Assembly (NCBI RefSeq): GCF_009600985.1
Contig: NZ_VDFP01000003.1
Location: 82,321-146,320 of the forward strand
Origin: Companilactobacillus halodurans
GTDB lineage: Bacteria > Bacillota > Bacilli > Lactobacillales > Lactobacillaceae
Length of the DNA stretch: 64,000 nt
Reading direction: 5' to 3'
Shown here: piece by piece, positions 1-8,347 of the stretch
Numbering within the stretch: the first letter of the stretch is position 1
How the letters are laid out: each line of letters opens with the position of its first letter
Made by a program: the position numbers and the translations under genes
The notes under the pieces: model-generated
Told to the model about the DNA's origin: nothing
Seen by the model: the letters and a program-made list of their open reading frames with translations, nothing else
The model's database searches: none

Positions 1-574
1 GACCTTCTTCGGTATTGGCTGTCATAATTTGTGAATTTTGAATACCATTTACACCTACGAATGCTTTATCGAATTTTAATCCACCCACAGCATTGCTTGC
101 TAGGGCACCGATTAATGTTCCCGAACGTCCACGGTAGATACCGCCTGCCAAAATTAATTCACAGTTAAGATCTGAATTTTTAAAGCTTTCAAAGACAGGA
201 ATACTAATGGTGACAACTCTTAAAGAATTAATATTTTTAATATTTTGAGCAATCAGTTCCAATGTTGTTCCTGGACCAATAAAGATAGTATCGAAATTTT
301 CGATTTCATTTGCTGCTAATTTAGCTAGTTCTTGTTTTTCCTTTATGTGCACTTCACGTTTTTCAACATGGGAGGCTTCCTCAAGTGGGGAAACGCTGAT
401 TTTTTGTGCACCACCATGAATCCTGATTAATTTGCCAGATTCTGACAATTCCTCAAGATCACGTCTGATGGTCATATCGGAACAATCTAATAAGCTAGTT
501 AGATCATTTACAGTAACGATGTCGTTTTTATCTAATTCGGATAGTATCTTTAGAAAGCGTTCTTTCTTTAACAA
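1..574 (-). CDS. DeoR-family sugar-responsive repressor (3' part outside window)
   Basis: The reading frame starts at a TTG (574-572) behind AAAGAGGTGATC and runs off the window edge after about 191 residues. The N-terminus has a DeoR winged helix (about residues 18-55, with DMTIRRDLEEL and IRIHGG). It is followed by the start of the DeoRC sugar-phosphate sensor domain (FIGPGTTLELIA, LAGGIYRGRSG). DeoR proteins usually have about 250 residues, so roughly 60 are missing. It is divergent from the galactitol-type PTS operon and probably represses it and itself in response to a phosphorylated sugar. The family call is firm; the effector is unknown. Confidence 0.88.
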   Translation of the reverse strand, partial: MLKKERFLKILSELDKNDIVTVNDLTSLLDCSDMTIRRDLEELSESGKLIRIHGGAQKISVSPLEEASHVEKREVHIKEKQELAKLAANEIENFDTIFIGPGTTLELIAQNIKNINSLRVVTISIPVFESFKNSDLNCELILAGGIYRGRSGTLIGALASNAVGGLKFDKAFVGVNGIQNSQIMTANTEEG

Positions 575-598
575 AAGATCACCTCTTTTTTGTTTACT

Positions 599-615
599 AT
601 TGTTCGTTACAAACA
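599..615. promoter_or_regulatory. candidate DeoR operator, regulator-proximal copy
   Basis: ATTGTTCGTTACAAACA lies just upstream of the DeoR start. A related site, ATTGTTCTTGTAAACAA, occurs at 799-815 next to the PTS promoter. A pair of related T-rich sites, one at each divergent promoter, is typical of DeoR/LacR control. The assignment is inferred from position and similarity only. Confidence 0.4.
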
Positions 616-771
616 TAATCTAGCATCTAACTTACAAATTGTCAATCGCTTTAACAACGAAATGTTTATTTTGTTTGATGCTTTTAACTTGCCTGTTTAA
701 CAGTCAACATGTTAGTAACGCTACTATATATAGGAAAGGCTATTTAAAACCTTATATTTTTATATTTAGTA

Positions 772-815
772 TTGACTTATTTTATGAGAGCGTTTACCAT
801 TGTTCTTGTAAACAA
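772..815 (+). promoter_or_regulatory. galactitol-type PTS promoter with cre site and candidate DeoR site
   Basis: A -35 TTGACT (772-777) and a -10 TACCAT (795-800) are separated by 17 bp. A cre-like sequence, ATGAGAGCGTTTACC (784-798), fills the spacer and reaches the -10, so CcpA bound there would block RNA polymerase. The candidate DeoR site ATTGTTCTTGTAAACAA (799-815) covers the predicted start of transcription. The arrangement implies carbon catabolite repression plus specific induction. Confidence 0.55.
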
Positions 816-845
816 AAACAAACAAACAGGTAGGTGATGGTGTTA

Positions 846-1358
846 ATGGGAAATTTGGCTACTGATCAACTATTTAGCGAAAATGAAGTTTATATTTCAA
901 AAGCTTCGACAAGAGAGGATGTCTTTCGCGAAATAGCAGCTTCACTTTTGAAAAAGGATCTTGTAACTAAAGACTTCATTAACAATTTATTGGAACGAGA
1001 ACAAAACTATCCTACTGGAATAGATATGTCAGTTGTATCGCCAAAGATACCGAATATTGCCATTCCACATACGGAGAGCGAATTCGTTAAAGTTCGTATG
1101 ATTGTTCCTATTAAATTGGAAAACGAAATTCCTTTTCACAATATGATTGATCCATCAAAGGAATTTAACGTGAAGTTTTTATTCATGATTCTGAACAATG
1201 ATCCTGAGGGCCAATCAAACATTTTGGCACAGATCATGGACTTCATGGCTCGTACTTCTGAAAACGAGCTTGTACCATTCTTTAAGAGCGACGATCCAAA
1301 AGAGATTTATTCTTTCTTGAATCGCAAATTTATTAAATATGCTAAAAGCAATGAATAA
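846..1358 (+). CDS. PTS galactitol-family IIA component
   Basis: A 170-residue EIIA of the fructose/galactitol (PTS_EIIA_2) fold. It accepts phosphate from HPr on a histidine and passes it to IIB. The likely phosphohistidine is His75 in NIAIPHTES. Starts at GTG 834, ATG 837 and ATG 846 are all in frame; ATG 846 is chosen because AGGTAGGTG lies at a normal distance, but 837 cannot be excluded. It is first in a IIA-IIB-IIC operon; IIB follows after about 14 bp. The transported polyol or sugar is not known: no galactitol catabolic gene is visible in the window. Confidence 0.85.
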   Translation: MGNLATDQLFSENEVYISKASTREDVFREIAASLLKKDLVTKDFINNLLEREQNYPTGIDMSVVSPKIPNIAIPHTESEFVKVRMIVPIKLENEIPFHNMIDPSKEFNVKFLFMILNNDPEGQSNILAQIMDFMARTSENELVPFFKSDDPKEIYSFLNRKFIKYAKSNE

Positions 1359-1372
1359 GGAGAGTGTTGATT

Positions 1373-1678
1373 ATGTTTAAAATTTTAGCTGCTTGTGGTG
1401 CCGGAGTTAATTCAAGTCACCAAATCAAGGATGCTTTGGAAACAGAAATGAGCAATCGTGGTTACGATGTACAATGTGATGCCGTTATGATCAAAGATAT
1501 TACCGAGGATATGTTGGATGATTATGATCTATTCACACCAATCGCTGCCACTGATTTAGGATTCACACCTAAGATTCCAGTTATTGATGCTGGTCCTATC
1601 CTATATAGAATGCCTGCTATGGCAAAGCCTGTTTATGACCAAGTAGAACAAGCTATTAAGGACAGTGGCAAAGCATAG
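1373..1678 (+). CDS. PTS galactitol-family IIB component
   Basis: A 101-residue IIB protein of the PTS_IIB (lactose/galactitol/ascorbate) fold. The N-terminal P-loop KILAACGAGVNSS carries the phosphocysteine (Cys8). It transfers phosphate from IIA to the sugar entering through IIC. ATG 1373 follows AAGGAGAGTGTTGATT; the upstream GTG and TTG codons overlap that ribosome binding site and are less likely. It lies between IIA and IIC in a tight operon. Confidence 0.88.
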   Translation: MFKILAACGAGVNSSHQIKDALETEMSNRGYDVQCDAVMIKDITEDMLDDYDLFTPIAATDLGFTPKIPVIDAGPILYRMPAMAKPVYDQVEQAIKDSGKA

Positions 1679-1710
1679 TTTCATAAGACACATCTAGGGG
1701 GAAACGGAAT

Positions 1711-3129
1711 ATGTCAGGAATAATTGATTTCGCCAATGCGATATTCAAACCTTTAATTGACCTTGGTGCCGCACCAATGATGTTAATCGTTTTGACAATT
1801 ATCGCTTTGATTTTTAGAGTTAAGTTCTCCAAGGCTTTGGAAGGTGGTATTAAATTAGCCATCGCTCTTACAGCCATCAGTGCCGTTATTGGATTGTTGA
1901 CAACAGCATTCCAAGACGCATTGAACGCCTTCGTTAAGTCAACTGGTATTCAACTATCAGTTACTGACTTAGGTTGGGCCCCACTTGCTACTATTACTTG
2001 GGGTTCTCCATATACATTGTTCTTCTTACTTGTATTAGTTATCGTTAATATCGTCATGATTCTTTGGAATAAAACCAATACGCTTGATGTTGATATTTTC
2101 GATGTTTGGCACTTAGCTTTCGTTGGACTACTTTGCATGTTCTTCGGTGCTAACTTGCTAATTACTACATGTCTTGTTATTTTCATTGGTGTCTTGAAGA
2201 TTATCAACTCAGATTTAATGAAACCTACTTTTAATGATCTACTTCATGCACCTGCTTCTAATCCAATGACAACAACACACATGAACTACATGATGAACCC
2301 AATTATCATGGTCTTTGATAAGATTTTTGATGTTATCTTCCCATGGTTAGATAAATTCGACTTTGATGCTGCCGCATTGAACAAGAAGATTGGATTCTGG
2401 GGAAGCAAATTTGCCATTGGTATCTATTTAGGTATCTTTATCGGTTTACTTTCACACCAAGGTGTTAAGGAAATCTTTACACTTTCATTTACAGCTGCAT
2501 TCTGTTTGGAACTATTCTCTTTGATCGGTTCTTGGTTCATTGCCGCTGTTGAACCATTATCACAAGGTATTACAGACTTTGCTAACAAGAAGTTAAAGGG
2601 TCGTACAATGAATGTCGGACTTGACTGGCCATTTATCGCCGGACGTGCTGAAATGTGGGCTGCCGCTAACGTTCTAGCACCTATCATGCTTCTTGAAGCA
2701 CTTGTATTGCCTGGTAACAAGATCTTGCCTTTAGGTGGTATTATCGCCATGGGTGTTACACCAGCATTGCTAGTTGTTACACGTGGTAAGATTATTCGTA
2801 TGATCGTTATCGGTGCCATTGAACTACCTATCTTCCTATGGGCCGGTACATTGTCAGCTCCTATGGTTACTGAAACAGCTAAGAAGCTTGGTGCATTCCC
2901 TAAGGGATTGTCATCAGGTACAATGATTTCCCACTCAACAATGGAAGGTCCTATCGAAAAATTCTTGGCTTACTTAGTAGGTAACGCTTCAACTGGTGAA
3001 ATTAAGTTTGTTATCTATGCTGCACTTGCATTAGTTGCATACCTATTGATTTTCATCTGGTACGCAAAGCAAATGAAGAAGAGAAACAAAATTTATGCTG
3101 ATGAAGCCGCTGCAAAAGCTGCCAAATAG
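1711..3129 (+). CDS. PTS galactitol-family IIC permease
   Basis: A 472-residue polytopic membrane protein typical of EIIC-GatC: many hydrophobic helices, the conserved block MNPIIMVFDKIFDVIFPWLDKFDFDAA split over the middle (about residues 190-216), and a charged C-terminal tail. It forms the sugar channel of the IIA-IIB-IIC system encoded just upstream. The ribosome binding site is CTAGGGGGAAACGGAAT before ATG 1711. Codon use is biased toward translation-optimal codons, suggesting high expression when induced. It is the last gene before a rho-independent terminator. Confidence 0.9.
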   Translation: MSGIIDFANAIFKPLIDLGAAPMMLIVLTIIALIFRVKFSKALEGGIKLAIALTAISAVIGLLTTAFQDALNAFVKSTGIQLSVTDLGWAPLATITWGSPYTLFFLLVLVIVNIVMILWNKTNTLDVDIFDVWHLAFVGLLCMFFGANLLITTCLVIFIGVLKIINSDLMKPTFNDLLHAPASNPMTTTHMNYMMNPIIMVFDKIFDVIFPWLDKFDFDAAALNKKIGFWGSKFAIGIYLGIFIGLLSHQGVKEIFTLSFTAAFCLELFSLIGSWFIAAVEPLSQGITDFANKKLKGRTMNVGLDWPFIAGRAEMWAAANVLAPIMLLEALVLPGNKILPLGGIIAMGVTPALLVVTRGKIIRMIVIGAIELPIFLWAGTLSAPMVTETAKKLGAFPKGLSSGTMISHSTMEGPIEKFLAYLVGNASTGEIKFVIYAALALVAYLLIFIWYAKQMKKRNKIYADEAAAKAAK

Positions 3130-3151
3130 TTTATTAAGAAATAATAATTAA

Positions 3152-3186
3152 GACTCTCAGGATTAATTATTGAGAGCCTTTTTTAT
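3152..3186 (+). terminator. terminator of galactitol-type PTS operon
   Basis: CTCTCA (3154-3159) pairs with TGAGAG (3171-3176), followed by a T-rich run. Confidence 0.75.
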
Positions 3187-3197
3187 ACGTATTTTAA

Positions 3198-3234
3198 TGA
3201 AAGCGTTGACAGCAAAGGGCTAAGGTGATTTACT
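3198..3234 (+). promoter_or_regulatory. GntR-mannose PTS promoter with perfect cre
   Basis: TGAAAGCGTTGACA (3198-3211) matches the cre consensus TGWAANCGNTNWCA at every position. Its right half is also the -35 hexamer TTGACA (3206-3211), 17 bp before a weak -10 TTTACT (3229-3234). CcpA bound here would exclude RNA polymerase, giving glucose repression of the whole GntR/PTS operon. Confidence 0.75.
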
Positions 3235-3244
3235 ATGAGTGTGG

Positions 3245-3264
3245 TTGTTATAACAATATAACAA
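3245..3264. promoter_or_regulatory. palindromic GntR operator
   Basis: TTGTTATA and TATAACAA are perfect 8-bp inverted arms around ACAA, 15 bp upstream of the GntR start codon and just after the predicted transcription start. This is a good candidate for autoregulation by the adjacent GntR protein. Confidence 0.65.
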
Positions 3265-3279
3265 GTTGAGGAAATCCGG

Positions 3280-3987
3280 ATGAACAGTATAATGCCACTA
3301 TATCAAAGCATGTTGAATGATCTTATTAAACAAATTGAATCAGGAAAATTGCCTAAAGAAAGTAAGCTTCCTTCTGAACAAGAATTAGGGGCAATTTACA
3401 ACGTTTCAAGAATCACCGTGAGAAGGGCCTTAGCTGAATTAGAGAGTCGAAATTATATCTATAAGAAGCAAGGTCAGGGATCATTTGTTTCATCTAGTGA
3501 ATCAGAAGGTAGTACAGTCCAATTTTTGAATGTTAAGAAAAAAATTGAACAAATGGGTTCAATTCCAAAATTTGAACTAAGAAAATTTGAATTAAACATC
3601 GATGGTTCAGAAAAGAAAATCCGCAAAGAGTTGAATTTAAAGCCTGATGATTATTTTTACGTTATATATCTTATGTACTATGCAGATGATGAACCAGTAT
3701 TTTTAGATAAAATATATCTGCCATTTTCAGCTTTCCCCATGATACACAAAAGTGAAATTGAGAATAATAATAACCTGATTCCTTTTCTAGTGAAAAAATA
3801 TCAAAAACGACCTGAATTTGTATCTAAGACTGAGCCAGGAATGATTTTGAAAACTAATCGCAAAATTTTTGATTTAAGCGTTGGCGATCCCTTAGTCAGT
3901 ATCAAAAGACGTGGCGTTTTTGATGAGAAATTTGTTTATTATAGTCAGTCCACTGTTGTTAGAGATTTAATTATGTTCATAGTTTAG
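3280..3987 (+). CDS. GntR-family (HutC/UTRA) transcriptional regulator
   Basis: A 235-residue regulator. The N-terminal winged helix-turn-helix (about residues 8-72; PSEQELGAIYNVSRITVRRAL and GQGSFV) is followed by a UTRA effector domain (about 90-230). HutC-type GntR proteins in PTS operons usually sense the phosphorylated sugar or amino sugar. It is co-directional with, and 21 bp upstream of, the mannose-family PTS genes, so it is probably the first gene of that operon. An exact inverted repeat at 3245-3264 is its likely operator. Confidence 0.9.
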   Translation: MNSIMPLYQSMLNDLIKQIESGKLPKESKLPSEQELGAIYNVSRITVRRALAELESRNYIYKKQGQGSFVSSSESEGSTVQFLNVKKKIEQMGSIPKFELRKFELNIDGSEKKIRKELNLKPDDYFYVIYLMYYADDEPVFLDKIYLPFSAFPMIHKSEIENNNNLIPFLVKKYQKRPEFVSKTEPGMILKTNRKIFDLSVGDPLVSIKRRGVFDEKFVYYSQSTVVRDLIMFIV

Positions 3988-4008
3988 TTTAGAAAGAGGT
4001 AATAGAAA

Positions 4009-4491
4009 ATGAGTGAACCAAATATTGTACTAACGAGAATTGATAACAGACTAGTTCATGGACAAGTTGGTGTTGTATGGACTTCTTCAATTGGAGCAAA
4101 TCTTTTATTAGTTGCTAATGATGATACTGCAAATGATCCTCTTCAACAGGAATTGATGGAGGCAACCGCTGAAAGTTCTGGCGTTGGAATTCGTTTTTGG
4201 ACAATTGAAAAAACAATAAACAATATTCACCGAGCAAGTGCCCGTCAAAAGATTTTTATTATCGTGCGCACACCAGAAGATGCTCGAAAGTTAATTGAAG
4301 GTGGCGTTCCCATAGATAATCTAAATATCGGTAATATGCATTTTTCAGAAGGAAAAAGACAAATTACGAAGCAAGCTTATATGGACGATAAAGATATTAG
4401 CGATTTGAAAGTATGTGCTGCTAAAGGTGCTTCCGTTTATGTACAAGAAGTTCCAGAAGATAAAAAACAACCGTTGGAAGAAGTGATTTAA
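4009..4491 (+). CDS. PTS mannose/sorbose-family IIB component
   Basis: A 160-residue IIB of the mannose family. The phosphohistidine is His17 in the diagnostic motif RIDNRLVHGQV. It takes phosphate from IIA and phosphorylates the sugar transported by IIC-IID. It follows GntR behind AGAAAGAGGTAATAG, and its stop codon directly abuts the IIC start at 4492. The substrate is not predictable from sequence; the IIB-IIC-IID-IIA order with an UTRA regulator is common in amino-sugar or oligosaccharide PTS operons. Confidence 0.92.
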   Translation: MSEPNIVLTRIDNRLVHGQVGVVWTSSIGANLLLVANDDTANDPLQQELMEATAESSGVGIRFWTIEKTINNIHRASARQKIFIIVRTPEDARKLIEGGVPIDNLNIGNMHFSEGKRQITKQAYMDDKDISDLKVCAAKGASVYVQEVPEDKKQPLEEVI

Positions 4492-5301
4492 ATGCAAGTT
4501 ACTTTAATGCAAGGTATTATAATCGGAATCTTTGCTATTATTTCTGGGATTGATTTCTGGTGGGAAGGTTTTTACATTTTTAGACCAATGATTGTTTGTA
4601 CAGTCACAGGGATGATTCTAGGAAATATTACTTTAGGAATCGTTGCTGCTGGTCTAACAGAACTAGCTTTCGCTGGATTAACTCCAGTTGGAGGAACACA
4701 GCCGCCTAATCCTATCATGGCTGGAATTATGACAGTCGTACTTGCTTATACGACAGGCAAATCTCCAGCTACAGCTATTGGTTTAGCTTTACCATTTAGT
4801 ATTTTGATGCAATATATTATTTTATTCTATTACTCAGCATTTTCCGTTTTAACAAAGAAACTCGATACTTATGCAGCACAAGGCGATACTAAGAAATTTA
4901 CACGTTTAGCATTGCTGCCAACGTGGATTGTTGGATTATCATACGGTATTATCGCATTCCTTTGTGTTTATGGTGCTCAAGCTCCAATGAAAGACTTAGT
5001 AAATTCGATGCCAACTTGGTTGAGTCACGGATTTGAAATTGCCGGTAGTATTTTACCTGCTGTTGGTTTTGGTTTACTTCTTAAGAGTATGTTGAAAGCT
5101 AGATATGTACCTTATCTTTTGATTGGATTTACTGCAGCATGCTTTATCAAATTTGGAAATTTGATGCCAGTTGCCGTTATCGGTGTTGCCCTTGCTTTGA
5201 TTGAATATGCAAGAAGTAAGAAAGATGCCGAAAATGATAAGAAATTAAAGGCAATTATGGAAAATTCAAACAACAATGGAGATGACGATGATGGAATCTA
5301 A
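4492..5301 (+). CDS. PTS mannose-family IIC permease
   Basis: A 269-residue membrane protein of the EIIC-Man/Sor family with several transmembrane helices and the GLTELAFAGLTPVGGTQPPNP region (residues about 53-73, split here for length) typical of the family. Together with IID it forms the sugar channel. It starts immediately after the IIB stop, and its acidic end NNNGDDDDGI overlaps the IID ribosome binding site and start, indicating translational coupling. Confidence 0.92.
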   Translation: MQVTLMQGIIIGIFAIISGIDFWWEGFYIFRPMIVCTVTGMILGNITLGIVAAGLTELAFAGLTPVGGTQPPNPIMAGIMTVVLAYTTGKSPATAIGLALPFSILMQYIILFYYSAFSVLTKKLDTYAAQGDTKKFTRLALLPTWIVGLSYGIIAFLCVYGAQAPMKDLVNSMPTWLSHGFEIAGSILPAVGFGLLLKSMLKARYVPYLLIGFTAACFIKFGNLMPVAVIGVALALIEYARSKKDAENDKKLKAIMENSNNNGDDDDGI

Positions 5302-6109
5302 AAAAGTTGAAACTCCAAAAAGAGGAAAATTAACTAAACATGATGTAAAAATGCTTGGTATCAGATCTTTGTTTAATCAATCAGCAATGAACTATGAAAG
5401 AATGCAAGCTGATGGTTGGACTTTAGCGATGATTCCAGCATTAAAGAAGATTTATAAAGATGATAAAGAAGGTTTAGCTAAATCTTTAAAATCAAATCTT
5501 CAATTTATTAATACTAATAATTATGCCGCTCCTTTGTTGATGGGACTTGAAGCTTCACTTGAAGAAAATGGTGAAAAACGTTCAACGATTGATGGCTTAA
5601 GAATTGCGTTATTCGGTCCTCTAGCAGGTATTGGTGATGCCATTACATGGTTTACAATTTTACCAATTGTTGCTGGTATTACAGCATCGTTTGCAAAACA
5701 AGGCAGTATTTTAGGACCACTGATTTTCTTCCTCGTATACTTAGCAATGTTCTTTGCTCGTATTCCAATTGCTCAATTAGGTTATACAACTGGTACTAAA
5801 GCAATTTCTAAGATTAGAGAAAATTCAGCCATTGTTTCACATGCGGCCAGTGTCCTAGGATGTACGGTTATTGGTGGATTGATTGCTACATATGTTCAGA
5901 TTACAGTTAAGACAAAAATTCCTGTTTCAGCTGGACACACGATTTCAATTCAAACCCAATTCTTTGATCGAATTTTCCCTAATATTTTGCCACTAGGTTA
6001 TACATTCTTACTTTATTGGTTATTGAAAAAGAAGAATGTTTCACCAGTTATCCTTATTTTGGCAACATTCATTTTTGCTATCCTATTCTCATGGATGGGG
6101 GTCCTATAA
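5288..6109 (+). CDS. PTS mannose-family IID component
   Basis: About 273 residues. The N-terminal half is soluble and characteristic of EIID (SLFNQSAMNYERMQADGW; FINTNNYAAPLLMGL). The C-terminal half contains the membrane segments. Candidate starts are ATG 5276, 5282, 5288 and 5291; GGAG at 5278-5281 favours 5288 or 5291, inside the 3' end of IIC. Its TAA overlaps the ATG of IIA (6109), so IIC, IID and IIA are coupled. Confidence 0.9.
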   Translation: MMESKKVETPKRGKLTKHDVKMLGIRSLFNQSAMNYERMQADGWTLAMIPALKKIYKDDKEGLAKSLKSNLQFINTNNYAAPLLMGLEASLEENGEKRSTIDGLRIALFGPLAGIGDAITWFTILPIVAGITASFAKQGSILGPLIFFLVYLAMFFARIPIAQLGYTTGTKAISKIRENSAIVSHAASVLGCTVIGGLIATYVQITVKTKIPVSAGHTISIQTQFFDRIFPNILPLGYTFLLYWLLKKKNVSPVILILATFIFAILFSWMGVL

Positions 6110-6531
6110 TGAAATTAGTCGTAACAGGTCACGGCAACTATGCTAGTGGAATCGAATCTACTATCAAATTGCTTGCTGGTGGTTTAAAAAATGTTAGCTT
6201 TATCGATTTCACTAGTGATATGGATGAAGATGGACTTTATAAAAAATTTAGCCAAGAAATAAAAGATGACGATGCGGTAGTTTTCATTTGTGATTTACTT
6301 GGCGGAACGCCGTTTAAAGATGCAGTGAAATTAAGCGTCGCTAGCGATAAAGATATTAGCGTTACTTGTGGCTGCAATGTCGGTTCTATTATGGAAGTTG
6401 GTTTGCAACTTTCAAATTATAAAGATTCTTCAAAAAAATTAGCTGATGAAATTGTTTCAATCAGTAAAAATGGAACAAAGGTTTTTGAACATAAGAAAGT
6501 TGAACAGGAACCTGATTCAGATGGGATTTAA
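6109..6531 (+). CDS. PTS mannose-family IIA component
   Basis: A 140-residue EIIA-Man domain: LVVTGHGNYASG with phosphohistidine His8, and the signature DLLGGTPF. It relays phosphate from HPr to the IIB encoded at 4009. The ATG overlaps the IID stop codon (TAATG). It is the last gene of the operon and is followed by a strong terminator. A separate single-domain IIA, rather than a IIAB fusion, is typical of the sorbose/agarose-type branches. Confidence 0.92.
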   Translation: MKLVVTGHGNYASGIESTIKLLAGGLKNVSFIDFTSDMDEDGLYKKFSQEIKDDDAVVFICDLLGGTPFKDAVKLSVASDKDISVTCGCNVGSIMEVGLQLSNYKDSSKKLADEIVSISKNGTKVFEHKKVEQEPDSDGI

Positions 6532-6551
6532 TTAAATAGTTTTATTATCTT

Positions 6552-6592
6552 AAAAAGAGGTTGTTGAATAAAGTTCAGCAACCTCTTTTTTG
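6552..6592 (+). terminator. terminator of mannose-family PTS operon
   Basis: AAAAAGAGGTTGTTGAA pairs with TTCAGCAACCTCTTTTT (one G-T pair) and ends in a T-run; it could work in both directions. Confidence 0.88.
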
Positions 6593-6944
6593 CAACAAAT
6601 TTTTTCAAAAAAAGGCTAGTGAATTGTCACAACTAAATTCGATAGTGAAATAATCCACAAGCCGTGTTAAAGTTAACTTAAAATTCGTTTCACCTAAGAA
6701 TATTTCTTTATCTGTAAATAAGTATATTAGTATCATGATATGGATGTCTAACAGTACAATTCTGGAGAGCAATTTCTTAGCCCCCTATTTTTTTGTGGTG
6801 TAATTTATGTTTTAATATTAGAGGCGATATTTTAACCATACTTAAGAAATATATTTGGATATAGTAAACTTTAATTAAAAAAGTTGGCCCAAGCAACGGT
6901 TATCTAAGATAGCTATTGTATAATAAATTCGAGGAGATGAGGGC
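6593..6944 (+). promoter_or_regulatory. intergenic region with DUF2252-ppk promoter
   Basis: A 352-bp AT-rich gap without a convincing reading frame. TATAAT at 6919-6924 is a good -10; a clear -35 is not visible 17 bp upstream. GAGGAGATGAGGGC precedes ATG 6945. I see no other recognisable element. Confidence 0.45.
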
Positions 6945-8318
6945 ATGAGCCGTACACCATATACTTTTCAAGATACAGATGCTTTTAAGAGTACTGAACA
7001 ATTAATTATTAGAGGACGTTTCTTTGCGACAACGGTTTCTGATAAATTTGATCAATTTGAACCAAAGAAGAGAAATATTCACAAGATTTTAAACATCAAG
7101 AACAAATTGCTAGTTCCAGAATTATTAGCAGTTAAACGTGAAAGGATGTCGAAGTCGCTTTTTGCATTCTTTAGGGGAACAGTCGATGTAATGCATTACG
7201 ATTTATCAAGAAACGAAAACAGTGGAATCAAAGTATTGGTCGGTGGAGATGCCCATCTCGGTAATTTTGGTTTTTATGGATCATCTGAAGGACAATTATT
7301 GTTTGATATGAATGATTTTGATGAAGCACATTTAGGTCACTGGGAATATGATTTGAAGCGCCTTTTAGTCAGTGCCTTAATTGTTGCCAGATCACATGGC
7401 TTCGAAGAATCTGATGTGCAGGAGTTTTTATTGACAGTCGTAGAGACTTATTTTGATACTCTCAAGCACATGACAAAGATTTCGGAGATGAAACGTTTTA
7501 TTTTGCCAAACACGCTTCAAAATATTACGGAGATATTTGGTAACTTAAAGGATAACGAAGAATATTTTCAAGAGTCCTTTAATCATATGATTGCTAAAAG
7601 CATAAAAAAAGCACAACGTAGCAATTCTAAGTTAGTTATTGAAAAATATACCGAATTAACAGCTTCTGGACAACGTCGTTTCGTTGAAAATAAGCCGGTA
7701 ACTCAACATATCAGTGAAAAAGATTATAAGAGTGTCGTTGGAGGATACAAAAAGTATAAGAAAGCACAGCGAAGTGATGTTAGATTATTCTTGGAAGACT
7801 TTGACATTATCGATATTGTTCGTCACAGCGTTGGGGTTGGTAGCGTCGGAACGCTATGCTACTTGATTTTGTTGCAGGATTTAGATAGTAACTATTTAGT
7901 CCTTCAAGCCAAACAAGCATTGCCAATCTACAATGATGACAAATTGTATTCTGATGAGAAGGTCAGTCAGGGTCAAAATATTGTTAACAGTCAATTGATT
8001 TTACAAAGTGCCTCCGATCCATTCTTAGGAGCTTTTGATACTGATAAATATAGTTTCTATATGCGCCAATTTAAAGATATGAAATCATCGATTAATCTGG
8101 ACAAGCTGGATTTTGAATCATTTGAAGATTACACCAAAGTCTGCGTAATTTTACTTGCCAGAGCGCATTCACACTCACCGAACTATCCATTGATCATTGG
8201 ATTTGGCGAAGAATATGCTGACATCGCAAACTCTTTGATGAATTTCACAAACAGCTATGTAAAACAGGTCGAATATGATTTTGAATCATTTAAAAAAGAA
8301 CAGAGGGATAAAAGTTAA
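6945..8318 (+). CDS. DUF2252 protein
   Basis: A 457-residue cytosolic protein of the DUF2252 family. Conserved blocks are visible: VGGDAHLGNFG (about residues 100-110), DMNDFDEAHLGHWEYDLKRL (about 121-140, a likely metal-binding acidic motif) and RAHSHSP near the C-terminus. The GDxHxxN and DxxDFD pattern resembles kinase/aminoglycoside phosphotransferase folds, so phosphotransfer is possible, but no substrate is established. It lies 29 bp upstream of polyphosphate kinase on the same strand, suggesting a shared transcript and a role in phosphate or stress metabolism. Confidence 0.88.
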   Translation: MSRTPYTFQDTDAFKSTEQLIIRGRFFATTVSDKFDQFEPKKRNIHKILNIKNKLLVPELLAVKRERMSKSLFAFFRGTVDVMHYDLSRNENSGIKVLVGGDAHLGNFGFYGSSEGQLLFDMNDFDEAHLGHWEYDLKRLLVSALIVARSHGFEESDVQEFLLTVVETYFDTLKHMTKISEMKRFILPNTLQNITEIFGNLKDNEEYFQESFNHMIAKSIKKAQRSNSKLVIEKYTELTASGQRRFVENKPVTQHISEKDYKSVVGGYKKYKKAQRSDVRLFLEDFDIIDIVRHSVGVGSVGTLCYLILLQDLDSNYLVLQAKQALPIYNDDKLYSDEKVSQGQNIVNSQLILQSASDPFLGAFDTDKYSFYMRQFKDMKSSINLDKLDFESFEDYTKVCVILLARAHSHSPNYPLIIGFGEEYADIANSLMNFTNSYVKQVEYDFESFKKEQRDKS

Positions 8319-8347
8319 ATTTTTAGGAATGAAGGGTTAAATAATAT

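Noticed and set aside
2424..2819. Antisense open frame of 131 residues in the PTS IIC gene
   Set aside because: It is a shadow of a highly expressed coding strand; no ribosome binding site and no family features.
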